A stretch of 64,000 bases of DNA from Lachnospiraceae bacterium (GCA_024403415.1 JAKSRY010000001.1:62001-126000); one strand, 5' to 3'; positions 42,318 to 52,350 are shown, counted from the stretch's first letter. The notes: generated from the sequence alone by a model not told the origin. Numbers and translations are program-made.

Positions 42318-45300
42318 TTACCGGTCCAGCAATTCCTGACTCATATCATCGATCAATTCTTCCGTCAGTTTTAAAAGTTCTCTTTCATCACGTTCAATAA
42401 GACCTGTTTTTTTATAAGTAATAATAAACTGATTCGTTTTGTTGCTAAATGAAAGCTTAGTGTGCTTCTTGAACAGATTAATTACTCCATCAGGATTAAG
42501 CATGGCATTTTTTCTGACAGAAAATACAAGTTTTCCATCACGACCGCTCACCTCTGACATACACAGTTTATGAGCCTTAGCCCTGATCAGTGCTATTCTT
42601 AACAGATTATCAGCGCATACCGGAACCTTTCCAAATCTGTCTATTAGCTCTTCTTTCATGTCGACAGCTTCGTCCTCTGTTTCAATTCCGGCAATTCTTT
42701 TATAAATATCCAATTTCTGAACTTCATTGACAATATATTCAGACGGAATATATGCATCGACATCAAGATCGATCAGTGTGTCAAAGTCTTCTGCAATCTC
42801 AACCCCGTTCAGAGTCTGAACAGCCTCATTAAGCATTTTGCAGTACAATTCATAGCCAACTGCTTCGATATGTCCATGCTGTGACTTTCCAAGAAGATTT
42901 CCCGCACCTCTGATTTCAAGATCCTTCATTGCAATCTTAAAGCCCGAACCAAGCTCAGTATATTCCTTAATTGCAGAAAGTCTCTTCTCGGCTTCTTCCT
43001 TAAGAAGTCTGTCCCGCTTATACATCATAAAAGCATAAGCAGTACGATTGCTTCGTCCGACACGTCCTCTAAGCTGATAAAGCTGGGAAAGACCAAGTCT
43101 GTCAGAGTCGTGAATAATCATCGTATTAACGTTTGAAATATCCATTCCCGTCTCAATAATTGTAGTAGAAACCAGCACGTCTATTTCATGATTAACGAAC
43201 TGATACATAATATATTCAAGATCTTTTTCGCTCATTTGACCATGTGCGAATTCTATCCTGGCCTCCGGAACAAGCTGTCTTAAAGAATCTGTAACCATAT
43301 CAATATTATTGACACGGTTATAAACATAATAAACCTGTCCTCTGCGGGCAAGTTCACGAACGATGGCTTCTCTCACCATCTCTTCGTTATACTCCATAAC
43401 ATAGGTCTGAATAGGCTGACGCTCGTTTGGCGCCTCCTCCAGAAGAGACATGTCTCTAATACCGACAAGACTCATGTGAAGAGTTCTCGGAATAGGAGTT
43501 GCCGTTAATGTAAGAACATCAACATTCTCTTTTAATTTCTTTATTTTTTCCTTATGTGTTACACCGAATCTCTGCTCTTCATCTATGATAAGCAGTCCAA
43601 GATCCTTAAATTCCACATCCTTGCTAAGAACTCTGTGTGTGCCAATAACAATATCCACAAGGCCCTTTTTAAGTTCTGAAAGTGTGTTTCTTATTTCTCC
43701 CTGCGTCCTGAATCTGCTTAAGATTTCAATTCTCACAGGATAATTTTTCATTCTTTCCCTAAATGTATCAAAATGCTGTTGGGCAAGAATTGTTGTCGGA
43801 ACAAGGAAAACAACCTGTTTTCCCTCCTGAACAGCCTTAAAAGCAACTCTTATCGCAATCTCAGTCTTACCAAAGCCAACGTCCCCACATATAAGTCGGT
43901 CCATTATTTTGGTGCTTTCCATGTCTTTCTTCGCTGCCTCGATAGCTGTCAGCTGGTCTTCTGTCTCCTCATAAGGAAACATTTCTTCAAATTCTTTCTG
44001 CCATACGGTATCTTTTCCGTACTGATATCCCTTAACAGCCATTCTCTTTGCATAAAGATTTACTAAATCCTTAGCAACTTCGGCCGTCGCCATACGCACC
44101 TTTTCTTTTGTTTTTGACCACTCCTGTGATCCAAGCTTGTTTATCTTTGGCTTGGCCGCATCTGCTGAAGCATATTTCTGAAGTACGCTGAGATTGGTCG
44201 CAGGAACATAGAGACTGCCATTATCTTTATACTCAATCTTAATATAATCTTTCTTGATTCCCTCAACGGCAATCTGATCTATTCCCCTGTATATTCCAAG
44301 TCCATGAAATTCATGAACTACATAATCGCCAACAGACAGTTCATTAAAGTCCTGAATTTTCTGTCCGTCATATCTTTTCTTTCGCTTTTTGTTTTTTCTG
44401 TCGTTTCCAAAGATATCTGTCTCCGAAATAACAGCAAGCTTAAGTTCCGGATATTCATATCCCTTAAGAGCATAGCCATGGTAGGTTTCAACCTCTCCCG
44501 GCATAAGTTCCCTATCGGGATTATTGGTATAAAAAGATACTATTTCATTATCACTCAGGTCTTTTGCAAGTCTTTCCGCTCTTGTTCTTGAGCCCGAAAG
44601 GATTAAGACTTTATACTTGTCTTTTCTGTATTTTGAAAGATCCCTGATCAGCCCTTCAAAGCTGTTATTGTAGGACTGTATTGGTTTAACCGAATATTTA
44701 ATGGTCTTCTTCGGAATAAGATATTCGTTCTTAAGCGTATTTGAAAGCCCAAGCTCCTCAAGATACACGATCCTGAATTTTTTTATTGAAAATGATGTAT
44801 CTTCAACACTGTTAAAAAGTTTAAGCTGACCCGGAAGAATATATCCTTTTTCAAGTCTGTGGGTCATATTATCAAAGAATTCTGTTTCAACAGCCTTCGC
44901 ATGCTCGTAAACTCTCAGCGGCTCATCTATATATATTATTGTTTTGTCTATGTCAAAAAGTTCAGCAAATGTGGATGTCTTTTCAAAGAAATAACTGATA
45001 TATCCGTCTATATTAAAAGTATTTCTGAATTCAAGAACTTCCTCTCGCAGCTGCCTGAAGTTCACTTCCACCCGGTGTGCTTCTTCTGTCTTAAAAGCTT
45101 TTCGCAGCTGTTCCGAATATGCAGAGGCTTCCTCTCCTATTTTGCTTATTCCGCTTTCAAGTTCAGAATTCTTTAAGATAATATCGGAAGCAGGGAATAT
45201 GCTTATTGATGATAAATTCTCAATTGAACGCTGAGTGGAAACATCAAAACTTCTTATAGATTCAATATCCTCACCCCATAACTCAATTCTGTAGGGATTT

Positions 45301-45857
45301 TCTTCCGTAAGTTCAAATATGTCTACAATTCCTCCACGAATACTGAATTCGCCGGGACTTTCTACCTGGTAATTCTTACGATATCCCATCATCACAAGCT
45401 TGCTTGCAAGGGCTTTTTCATCAATGACCGATGTTTTAGATATTTTAAGAATGCTGTCTCTGTATACGTCTATTGGGGGAATTGGTGTCATAAGTGCATC
45501 AAAAGTAGTTACTATGACTGTAGGTTTACCCTCCATAATTCTGCGAAGGCACTTCATTCTTTCTACAGTAAGCTCATTTCCCCTGATATCAGCCTGGTAG
45601 AACATCATATCTTTAGCAGGATATAAACATACATTTCTGCTGAACATTTTGTATCCGGCAGCAATCTGATTAGCCTTAAGATCATCTGCTGCAATAACCA
45701 GAACATACTTAAAGCCCTCACCCAGTGTTGCCATCAGGTGGGGCTTTGAAGATTCGGTAAATCCCTCTGCTGCTATTATCGCTTCGGGACTATTAAGTTC
45801 CTGTATCACTTTGGCAATCTCTTCTGACTGCCCTAAAATCTGTGTAAGTGTTCTCAT
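42318..45857 (-). CDS. mfd: Transcription-repair coupling factor Mfd
   Basis: At 1179 residues this is a full-length Mfd. The N-terminal third resembles UvrB (binding of UvrA). The RNA-polymerase-interacting domain near 500-580 includes GDYVVHEFHGLGIYRGI. The helicase/translocase module has Walker A GDVGFGKTE, the DEEQRFGV box, TATPIPRTL and the RG motif LRGRVGRSN. It removes stalled RNA polymerase and recruits UvrAB in the cytoplasm. It follows a lipoprotein gene by about 43 bases and pth further upstream, the usual Firmicute neighbourhood. No strong ribosome site precedes the ATG. Confidence 0.97.
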   Translation of the reverse strand: MRTLTQILGQSEEIAKVIQELNSPEAIIAAEGFTESSKPHLMATLGEGFKYVLVIAADDLKANQIAAGYKMFSRNVCLYPAKDMMFYQADIRGNELTVERMKCLRRIMEGKPTVIVTTFDALMTPIPPIDVYRDSILKISKTSVIDEKALASKLVMMGYRKNYQVESPGEFSIRGGIVDIFELTEENPYRIELWGEDIESIRSFDVSTQRSIENLSSISIFPASDIILKNSELESGISKIGEEASAYSEQLRKAFKTEEAHRVEVNFRQLREEVLEFRNTFNIDGYISYFFEKTSTFAELFDIDKTIIYIDEPLRVYEHAKAVETEFFDNMTHRLEKGYILPGQLKLFNSVEDTSFSIKKFRIVYLEELGLSNTLKNEYLIPKKTIKYSVKPIQSYNNSFEGLIRDLSKYRKDKYKVLILSGSRTRAERLAKDLSDNEIVSFYTNNPDRELMPGEVETYHGYALKGYEYPELKLAVISETDIFGNDRKNKKRKKRYDGQKIQDFNELSVGDYVVHEFHGLGIYRGIDQIAVEGIKKDYIKIEYKDNGSLYVPATNLSVLQKYASADAAKPKINKLGSQEWSKTKEKVRMATAEVAKDLVNLYAKRMAVKGYQYGKDTVWQKEFEEMFPYEETEDQLTAIEAAKKDMESTKIMDRLICGDVGFGKTEIAIRVAFKAVQEGKQVVFLVPTTILAQQHFDTFRERMKNYPVRIEILSRFRTQGEIRNTLSELKKGLVDIVIGTHRVLSKDVEFKDLGLLIIDEEQRFGVTHKEKIKKLKENVDVLTLTATPIPRTLHMSLVGIRDMSLLEEAPNERQPIQTYVMEYNEEMVREAIVRELARRGQVYYVYNRVNNIDMVTDSLRQLVPEARIEFAHGQMSEKDLEYIMYQFVNHEIDVLVSTTIIETGMDISNVNTMIIHDSDRLGLSQLYQLRGRVGRSNRTAYAFMMYKRDRLLKEEAEKRLSAIKEYTELGSGFKIAMKDLEIRGAGNLLGKSQHGHIEAVGYELYCKMLNEAVQTLNGVEIAEDFDTLIDLDVDAYIPSEYIVNEVQKLDIYKRIAGIETEDEAVDMKEELIDRFGKVPVCADNLLRIALIRAKAHKLCMSEVSGRDGKLVFSVRKNAMLNPDGVINLFKKHTKLSFSNKTNQFIITYKKTGLIERDERELLKLTEELIDDMSQELLDR

Positions 45858-45900
45858 CTATCTGTATTTTTATACGTCTTCACGTAAACAATCTGCCAAA

Positions 45901-47334
45901 TTATACCGAAATGGTTTTAATGACTGTCTTCTCACCGGTATTAATATCTACCATAACAGCCTCTGTGCCCGTTCTTTTATAAACATTGGGACTTGCCATT
46001 TTAAGTCTGTTCTGAAGGACATATATCTTATCACCTATGAGACTTGCCTTTGAAACAACCATTGCATTTGGATTTGCTTCGCTGTATTCGGCCTGAAATC
46101 CTGAGGCCACAGGAACCAGTTCACCCTTTTCGTTGTAGTATCCAATGTGTCCTTTATCATCAACTCCGGCTTCTCCCGGTATACCATCGCACAGTTTAAC
46201 ACCATATTTACCGGATTTTCCCGTTTCAACTCTGAACTTGGGTGGATTTAAGAATTCCCCAAACCTTTCAAATTTTGATTTAGGTGGTGTAACATCCCTT
46301 GCCGAAGTGGTCTTTCCCATAGCGGCATGACAGTAGCTTACGCTACGGCAGAACTTGTCTGCGCCTTCTCCATTGAAAAAGCCTATTGTAAAGAACAGCT
46401 GTCCATCAAGAAACTGTGTCTGTGTAACAACATCATAATCCGCTCTGTATTCTCTGTAGGGCACAATACCTATCTTTTTCTTCTCTCCTGTCTTAATATT
46501 TGCTTCCACCAGCATCTGACAGTTATACTCATCATCCAGAGGCTCAACATCTACATAATATATTCTGTTTCTGTCACTTCCTACATAATACACATAAGTC
46601 CATACGTCCTCGGTATATACCGATTCCGGTCCTTCGTCGTTGTATACTTTTATTTCACGTGAATCCTCATTAAAAACTACAACATTTTTCCCGATTGAGT
46701 CAGTTCCAAGAATTTCCGTACAGCTTATTTCTTCTGCACGGCCATCCTTGCTAAGCTTTGATAACTGATATCTTGCTGCATTAAATCCGGAAGAATAATC
46801 ATTAACATCTTTGATTTTGGAAATATATAACATATCATTGGATATGATAAGTTTTCCAAAACCATTATCGCCGCTAAATCCGTTTTCTTCAGTCAGTTCT
46901 ACAAGCTTCCCTGTATTGGGATAATACATATACAAATTTGTATGCCCATTGTATTCATCTTCGAAAACACCATCAGGATAAGGCATATAATACTGGTCAG
47001 TATCATCCAGTTTGGCGAGTCTGAAAATAATAGCATCCTCATATTGAACAAAATAATCATTATTGTGCTTAACACTCGGTGCATAACCGTCCGGATTATC
47101 AAATTCCTCATCCGGTTCGATAGGTGAATCTTTAACTTCCTCTTCAGTCTCTGCAATTTCAGGGCCAAGAGCAAATATATCTTCCGAGATTATAGGTCTG
47201 TCAAAATCAAATTTCAGTTCTTCGTCAGTATCCTTAATAATTTCTTCAAAAACAAGGTCACTGGTCTCTTCCGCAAAGGAACAGCCGGTTAACACAGTCG
47301 CTATACACAATATAATCGTTAATAATTTTTTCAC
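45901..47334 (-). CDS. Lipoprotein of unknown function
   Basis: An exported lipoprotein of about 477 residues. A short lysine-containing N-terminus and hydrophobic core lead to the lipobox LTGC near residue 20. An acidic linker (to about 90) is followed by a repetitive beta-rich domain with patterns like VVFNEDSREIKVYNDEGPE and YYVDVEPLDDEYNC, resembling beta-propeller surface proteins (DUF5050-like). The best start is GTG at 47334, with AGGAG 9 bases upstream; a TTG at 47340 is too close. It lies between pth and mfd. No function is assigned. Confidence 0.7.
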   Translation of the reverse strand: MKKLLTIILCIATVLTGCSFAEETSDLVFEEIIKDTDEELKFDFDRPIISEDIFALGPEIAETEEEVKDSPIEPDEEFDNPDGYAPSVKHNNDYFVQYEDAIIFRLAKLDDTDQYYMPYPDGVFEDEYNGHTNLYMYYPNTGKLVELTEENGFSGDNGFGKLIISNDMLYISKIKDVNDYSSGFNAARYQLSKLSKDGRAEEISCTEILGTDSIGKNVVVFNEDSREIKVYNDEGPESVYTEDVWTYVYYVGSDRNRIYYVDVEPLDDEYNCQMLVEANIKTGEKKKIGIVPYREYRADYDVVTQTQFLDGQLFFTIGFFNGEGADKFCRSVSYCHAAMGKTTSARDVTPPKSKFERFGEFLNPPKFRVETGKSGKYGVKLCDGIPGEAGVDDKGHIGYYNEKGELVPVASGFQAEYSEANPNAMVVSKASLIGDKIYVLQNRLKMASPNVYKRTGTEAVMVDINTGEKTVIKTISV

Positions 47335-47446
47335 TGACAAATACTCCTATTTATTATCTCCGGCATATAAAAATATACGCAGTCATCTTCCTTTTGTACT
47401 ATGACAGATAATATATCATATTCTGCATTAAAATGTCTTCACACTT

Positions 47447-48055
47447 TTACTCTGCATCAGAATTTTGTGTCGTTTCCGATACCTTTTTAACCTTTTTATT
47501 GTAAAGGTTCATTGCTTTTTCCGTATTATCTTCAAGTATAAGCTCTATGGCACCTATAGCCTTAGCTATACCATCTTTCATTTCAATCTCATCTTCTTTT
47601 GAAAAATGTCCGAGAACATAGTCTGCCAGATCCATTTTGGCCGGCTTCTCTCCGACACCAATCCTGACTCTGCTGAAGTTTTCGGTTCCCGTCATTTTAA
47701 TAATGTTTTTAAGACCGTTGTGTCCCCCTGCGGATCCGTTCGGTCTTACACGTATGTATCCGGGAGGCAGATTGATATCATCAGATATAACTATAAGTTC
47801 ATTCTCAACATCAACCTTATAGTAATCTGCTATCTCTCGTATGCTTTCGCCTGACAGATTCATATAGGTTATTGGCTTAACCAGCATAACCTTCTGACCA
47901 TTAATAACACCTTTTCCTGTTATGGCTCTGTGTCCAAGGGATCCTACTGTTATTCCATGCTTCTGTGCCAGTTCATCAATAAGCCTGAATCCTATATTAT
48001 GTCTTGTATTGTCATATTCTTTAGTCGGATTTCCCAATCCTGCAATTATATACAT
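47447..48055 (-). CDS. pth: Peptidyl-tRNA hydrolase
   Basis: A 202-residue Pth. It opens IIAGLGNPTKEYDNTRHNIGFR, with catalytic His20 and Asn10, and has KPITYMNLSGE and the NGSAGGHNGLKNI signature. It recycles peptidyl-tRNA released from ribosomes. The final approximately 15 residues are a nonconserved polar tail. It follows the glgCD genes, separated by a terminator hairpin, and precedes the lipoprotein and mfd. Confidence 0.96.
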   Translation of the reverse strand: MYIIAGLGNPTKEYDNTRHNIGFRLIDELAQKHGITVGSLGHRAITGKGVINGQKVMLVKPITYMNLSGESIREIADYYKVDVENELIVISDDINLPPGYIRVRPNGSAGGHNGLKNIIKMTGTENFSRVRIGVGEKPAKMDLADYVLGHFSKEDEIEMKDGIAKAIGAIELILEDNTEKAMNLYNKKVKKVSETTQNSDAE

Positions 48056-48067
48056 AACTCACACTCA

Positions 48068-48097
48068 TTCAAAAGGCGGCCATTGGCCGCCTTTCAA
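48068..48097 (-). terminator. Terminator after glgD
   Basis: AAAGGCGGCC (48072-48081) and GGCCGCCTTT (48085-48094) form a perfect 10-bp stem with a 3-base loop. On the minus strand it is followed by TTTT then GAATG, a short U-tract, so it may be leaky into pth. Confidence 0.7.
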
Positions 48098-48118
48098 AGC
48101 TTTCCTTAACTTAAATTC

Positions 48119-49237
48119 TTAAATCACATATCTGTCATTGTTTTCAATAACAATCTTGATTCCATTCTCGCCGACAAGGTTCGAATTGGCTCTCAAAGTT
48201 CCATGACTCTCAACAATACAGTTTTCAATGTGAGTATTATCTCCGATGTAAACATCGTTAAGAATAATGGAATTCTTAATAACACAATTGTTACCAATGT
48301 ATGCTTTCTTGAATATTACAGAATTCTCAACCTCACCATTTACAATACATCCTGATGAAACAAGGCTGTTTGATACTTTTGAACCGTAATTGTATTTAGC
48401 CGGAGGAAGATCATCAACCTTTGAATAAATATCCGGATATTCTTTGAAGAAGTAATCACGAATATCTTTCTTAAGGAAATCCATATTGGTCTTAAAATAA
48501 TCTTCTGTTGTAGCAATATTGCTCCAATAGGTGTTCATCTTATAACCATAGATTCTCTTCATATTCTTATATCTGATAAGAATGTCCTTAACGAAATCAA
48601 ATCTGTCTTCTTCAATGCTCTTTTCAATCATCTCAATGAGCTGACGACGTCTGATAACATATATACCGCATGAAATAGTATTTGATTTTGCAACAACAGG
48701 CTTTTCTTCAAACTCTTCGATACGGGCTTCTTCGTTCATTCTTACAGTTCCGAAACGTTCAACATTAACTCCGGCAGGCATATCCTTACATACAACTGTA
48801 ATATCTGCTTTCTTTTCAATGTGATATTCCAAAACCTTATTGTAATCAAGCTTATAAACACAGTCACCTGATGTAATAACAACATAAGGTTCATGACTGT
48901 CTTTAAGGAATGCAAGGTTCTGAGCTATGGCATCTGCTGTTCCTCTGTACCAGAAATTGTTTTCTGCAGTAACAGTTGGAGTGAATACAAACAGACCTCC
49001 CTGCTTACGACCAAAATTCCACCACTTTGAAGAATTAAGATGCTCATTTAATGAACCTGCATTATACTGAGTCAGTACTGCGACCTTCTGTATATTTGAG
49101 TTGGTCATATTACTTAATGCGAAATCTATGCTTCTGTAACTGCCGGCAATCGGCATTGCACATACCGCTCTTTTTTGTGATAATTCCTTCATTCGATAGC
49201 TATTGCCACCTGCTAAAACTATACCGATTGCTCTCAC
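48119..49237 (-). CDS. glgD: ADP-glucose pyrophosphorylase-like subunit GlgD
   Basis: A 372-residue nucleotidyltransferase-like protein with a C-terminal left-handed beta-helix. The N-terminal loop reads [11 protein letters not shown], a degenerate form of the AGGxGxRLxxLT phosphate loop kept in GlgC next door. This matches GlgD of Firmicutes, a largely noncatalytic partner that changes GlgC activity in the ADP-glucose pyrophosphorylase complex for glycogen synthesis. It overlaps the glgC stop by 4 bases (ATGA), so the two subunits are co-translated. Followed by the terminator at 48.08 kb. Confidence 0.93.
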   Translation of the reverse strand: MRAIGIVLAGGNSYRMKELSQKRAVCAMPIAGSYRSIDFALSNMTNSNIQKVAVLTQYNAGSLNEHLNSSKWWNFGRKQGGLFVFTPTVTAENNFWYRGTADAIAQNLAFLKDSHEPYVVITSGDCVYKLDYNKVLEYHIEKKADITVVCKDMPAGVNVERFGTVRMNEEARIEEFEEKPVVAKSNTISCGIYVIRRRQLIEMIEKSIEEDRFDFVKDILIRYKNMKRIYGYKMNTYWSNIATTEDYFKTNMDFLKKDIRDYFFKEYPDIYSKVDDLPPAKYNYGSKVSNSLVSSGCIVNGEVENSVIFKKAYIGNNCVIKNSIILNDVYIGDNTHIENCIVESHGTLRANSNLVGENGIKIVIENNDRYVI

Positions 49238-50508
49238 TTTGATCCACCTACCTTATTCAATGTTCTTCCTGATGCCAATGTCTTGTCTACATAGTCTTCA
49301 TCAGTAGTTTCGCCAAATACGCAAACATTCTTTCCGATTGTAACTCCCGAAGGAACGATACTTCTCTCACCTATACATACAAGTCCGTGATTATAGATGT
49401 GAGGATCAGTCTCATTTTCAACTTCTTCACCGATACCGGTTCTTACGTTGTTCTTAACGATTGTGTCCTCGGCAATGATTGTCTTATTAATTTCACAGCC
49501 TTCACCGATTTCTGACTGGTTCATAATAATTGAATCTCTTACAACTGTATCTTTTCCGATTGTAACACCGCATCCGATTACTGAATTGTATACCTTACCG
49601 TAGATGCTTGAGCCTTCACCGATAATACTCTTTTCAACAAATCCTTCTTCAGATAAATACTGAGGAGGAAGAATTGCTGCTCTTGTATAAATCTTCCAGT
49701 ATTCTTCATAAAGATTAAAGTCAGGAACAATATCGATAAGCTCCATATTTGCTTCCCAGTATGACTGAAGAGTTCCTACATCCTTCCAGTATCCATTGAA
49801 CTCATACGCATAAAGAGGGCAACCCTTGTCATGACAATAAGGAATAATATGCTTACCAAAGTCAAGTGCTGACTGATTCTGATTTGTAATCAGTGCCTCT
49901 TTAAGTGTCTTCCAGTTAAAGATATATATACCCATTGAAGCAAGATTTGATCTTGGATTCTCAGGCTTTTCTTCAAAATCGGTAATCTTACGATCTTCAT
50001 CTGTAATCATGATACCGAAACGCTTTGCTTCTTCCATAGGAACAGGCATAACTGCAATTGTTGCCTCAGCTCCCTTTTCCTTGTGGAAATCAAGCATTAC
50101 TTCGTAATCCATCTTGTAAATATGGTCTCCCGAAAGGATAAGAACATATTCAGGATTAAAACTGTCAATATAATCCACATTCTGGAAAATAGCATTAGCT
50201 GTTCCTGTGTACCAGTCTGAATTATTCATCTTTTCATATGGTGGAAGAACTGAAACACCTCCTATATTACGGTCCAGATCCCACGGAATACCGATTCCGA
50301 TATGTGCATTAAGTCTCAATGGCTGATACTGTGTAAGTACACCAACTGTATCTACACCTGAATTAATGCAGTTACTCAACGGAAAATCGATAATTCTATA
50401 TTTTCCACCAAAAGAAACGGCAGGTTTTGCAACCTTGGTTGTCAATACACCAAGTCGGCTACCCTGGCCCCCTGCCAAAAGCATAGCAATCATCTCTTTT
50501 TTAACCAT
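49234..50508 (-). CDS. glgC: Glucose-1-phosphate adenylyltransferase GlgC
   Basis: A 424-residue GlgC. The loop [12 protein letters not shown], the [14 protein letters not shown] region, [10 protein letters not shown] and GIYIFNWK are all intact. It makes ADP-glucose from glucose-1-phosphate and ATP, the committed step of bacterial glycogen synthesis. I start it at the ATG at 50508 with GAGGTG upstream; the extra 43 residues of the longer ORF are hydrophobic and lie over the promoter, so they are not coding. Forms a two-gene operon with glgD. Confidence 0.95.
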   Translation of the reverse strand: MVKKEMIAMLLAGGQGSRLGVLTTKVAKPAVSFGGKYRIIDFPLSNCINSGVDTVGVLTQYQPLRLNAHIGIGIPWDLDRNIGGVSVLPPYEKMNNSDWYTGTANAIFQNVDYIDSFNPEYVLILSGDHIYKMDYEVMLDFHKEKGAEATIAVMPVPMEEAKRFGIMITDEDRKITDFEEKPENPRSNLASMGIYIFNWKTLKEALITNQNQSALDFGKHIIPYCHDKGCPLYAYEFNGYWKDVGTLQSYWEANMELIDIVPDFNLYEEYWKIYTRAAILPPQYLSEEGFVEKSIIGEGSSIYGKVYNSVIGCGVTIGKDTVVRDSIIMNQSEIGEGCEINKTIIAEDTIVKNNVRTGIGEEVENETDPHIYNHGLVCIGERSIVPSGVTIGKNVCVFGETTDEDYVDKTLASGRTLNKVGGSK

Positions 50509-50568
50509 ACCAATCACCTCAACGAAATACTCTCCCCAAAATAAAACAAGGAGGTTAATATACACAAA

Positions 50569-50597
50569 ATTATAACATAATAATCTAAAAATGTGAA
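50569..50597 (-). promoter_or_regulatory. Promoter for glgCD
   Basis: TTCACA, 17 bases, perfect TATAAT on the minus strand. It predicts a leader of about 50 bases before the glgC ATG and rules out the longer ORF start. Confidence 0.7.
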
Positions 50598-50644
50598 CAA
50601 ATTGACTAAATAGTTTATTGCTATTTATATCCTGCATTTAAACA

Positions 50645-50672
50645 TTGTATTTTTTCGTAATTATTTTATAAT
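50645..50672 (+). promoter_or_regulatory. Promoter for murC
   Basis: TTGTAT, 16 bases, perfect TATAAT on the plus strand in the divergent glgC/murC spacer, giving a leader of about 100 bases. Confidence 0.6.
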
Positions 50673-50779
50673 CAAGATGTCAAACAGAATCGCTTTAAAT
50701 ATAAGAAGTTAGTTGTTATTCTGCTTTTATAAAAAGTGTGTTTTGCAATAAAAATATATACTTTGAGGAGCGTCTTCAT

Positions 50780-52156
50780 ATGTATCAGATAGATTTTAAC
50801 AATCACGTAAATATATATTTTTGCGGAATCGGCGGAATCAGTATGAGCGGACTTGCCGAGATATTGCTGGATGCCGGTTTTAATGTTTCGGGTTCAGATC
50901 GACAGCAGTCGGAACTGACTGATTATCTTTCCAAAAACGGGGCCGGAATATTTATAGGACAATGTGAAGAAAACATAACGAAAGATGTTGATGTCTTTGT
51001 CTATACGGCAGCAATTCATTCTGATCATCCGGAATATAAAAAAGCTTCTTCTCTTGGTATTCCGATGCTTACAAGAGCAGAACTTCTCGGACAGATGATG
51101 CGTAATTACAAGCTTCCGATAGCAATTTCCGGTACTCATGGCAAAACAACGGTTACATCAATGATTTCCGACATTTTGCTCAAATCCGAAAAAGATCCGA
51201 CACTGCTTGTCGGCGGGATGCTTGAAACCATTGGCGGCAATTACCGTATAGGTCATTCTGATTATTTTGTAACCGAAGCCTGTGAGTATACTAACAGTTT
51301 TCTGAGCTTTTTCCCAAAGGCTTCCGTAATACTGAACATCGAAGAAGATCATCTTGATTTCTTTAAGGATCTGGATGATATTCGTTCTTCTTTCCATCGC
51401 TTTGCAAAGCTCTCACCTGATAACGGTGTTGTAATCATAAACGGAGAAATAGAGAATGTTGATGAAATAACAAAGGACATTGATTCCAAAGTCATCACCT
51501 TCGGTTCTGACAGCCGTTCGGATTATTATCCTTCCGGAATTCACTTTGACGGTAACGGAATAAGTCACTTCACTTTGAATTCTCCAAACCACGAACCTGA
51601 AGACTTTTCTCTCAGAGTCCCCGGTTCACACAACATAATGAACGCAGTTGCCGCAGTTGCACTTGCAGATTTTCTCTGTGTAGACCGCCGGTCGACCAAG
51701 AAGGCACTTTCAGAATTTAAGGGTTCAAAACGAAGATTCGAATTCCGCGGTCAGGTCAATGGATTTACTGTTGTCGATGATTATGCCCACCATCCTTCCG
51801 AAATAAAGGCAACACTTACGGCAACAAAAGATTATCCTCATAAGAAAGTGTGGTGCATTTTCCAGCCACATACATATACACGGACAAAAGCCTTTCTGGA
51901 TGAGTTCGTTGAAGCGCTTACTCTGGCAGATGCCACAATACTTACAGATATTTATGCTGCAAGAGAAACAGATACACTTGGCGTAAGTGCCAAAGATATA
52001 AGTGACAAACTCACGGCTCTCGGAAAAGAAAGTTACTATATTTCAGATTTTAGTGAAATTGAAAAATTTGTTTTAAAAAATTGTAGTCAAAATGACTTGT
52101 TGATAACTATGGGTGCCGGAAACGTTGTAAATATCGCAGATAACCTTGTTAAATAA
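50780..52156 (+). CDS. murC: UDP-N-acetylmuramate--L-alanine ligase
   Basis: A 458-residue Mur ligase. N-terminal GIGGISMSGLAEIL binds UDP-MurNAc, GTHGKTTVTSMI is the ATP loop near residue 110, and YAHHPSEIKATL is the typical MurC C-terminal motif. It adds L-Ala to UDP-MurNAc in the cytoplasm, the first amino-acid step of peptidoglycan precursor synthesis. The ATG at 50780 has GAGGAG 9 bases upstream; the ORF extension to 50738 needs a TTG without a ribosome site. It is followed by the DnaA-box hairpin region and dnaD. Confidence 0.96.
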   Translation: MYQIDFNNHVNIYFCGIGGISMSGLAEILLDAGFNVSGSDRQQSELTDYLSKNGAGIFIGQCEENITKDVDVFVYTAAIHSDHPEYKKASSLGIPMLTRAELLGQMMRNYKLPIAISGTHGKTTVTSMISDILLKSEKDPTLLVGGMLETIGGNYRIGHSDYFVTEACEYTNSFLSFFPKASVILNIEEDHLDFFKDLDDIRSSFHRFAKLSPDNGVVIINGEIENVDEITKDIDSKVITFGSDSRSDYYPSGIHFDGNGISHFTLNSPNHEPEDFSLRVPGSHNIMNAVAAVALADFLCVDRRSTKKALSEFKGSKRRFEFRGQVNGFTVVDDYAHHPSEIKATLTATKDYPHKKVWCIFQPHTYTRTKAFLDEFVEALTLADATILTDIYAARETDTLGVSAKDISDKLTALGKESYYISDFSEIEKFVLKNCSQNDLLITMGAGNVVNIADNLVK

Positions 52157-52158
52157 AA

Positions 52159-52177
52159 CTTATACACATTATCCACA
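52159..52177 (+). promoter_or_regulatory. Tandem DnaA box pair, copy 1
   Basis: TTATACACA at 52160-52168 abuts TTATCCACA at 52169-52177, the second being the perfect consensus. With the preceding C this forms a 19-base unit repeated exactly at 52255-52273. Confidence 0.8.
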
Positions 52178-52221
52178 TTTTTGAGTTAAAAAATATATGT
52201 CAAAAATGTGGATATTTTTTT
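52170..52221 (+). terminator. Likely murC terminator whose stem contains a DnaA box
   Basis: Bases 52170-52184 and 52200-52214 are perfectly complementary over 15 bp around a 15-base loop, and seven T residues follow (52215-52221). The left arm includes most of DnaA box 2 and the right arm is the reverse-oriented box-like TGTGGATA. The stem is AT-rich, so termination may be weak. Confidence 0.6.
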
Positions 52222-52254
52222 CAGTAAAATGAACATTTCGGGCAAGATATCCAC

Positions 52255-52273
52255 CTTATACACATTATCCACA
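52255..52273 (+). promoter_or_regulatory. Tandem DnaA box pair, copy 2
   Basis: The second exact copy of the 19-base unit holds TTATACACA (52256-52264) and TTATCCACA (52265-52273). It starts 96 bases after the first. A weaker box-like ATATCCACC precedes it at about 52247-52255. Confidence 0.8.
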
Positions 52274-52321
52274 AAAGCCCGTCAGCCCTTGAAAACACTG
52301 AGTTTTTGGACTTTTTTACTA

Positions 52322-52350
52322 TTCACAATCAGACCAAGTTATGCTACTAT
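52322..52350 (+). promoter_or_regulatory. Possible dnaD promoter overlapped by a DnaA-like box
   Basis: TTCACA (52322-52327), 17 bases, TACTAT (52345-52350). The -35 lies inside the one-mismatch DnaA box at 52319-52327. The -10 has four of six consensus bases. Confidence 0.4.

Noticed and set aside
50509..50637. A 43-residue N-terminal extension of GlgC
   Set aside because: It overlaps the TATAAT promoter element, lacks a ribosome site, and GlgC homologs begin at the [14 protein letters not shown] region.
52159..52273. CRISPR-like direct repeat
   Set aside because: Only two copies of the 19-base unit, 96 bases apart, with spacer content explained by DnaA boxes and a terminator.
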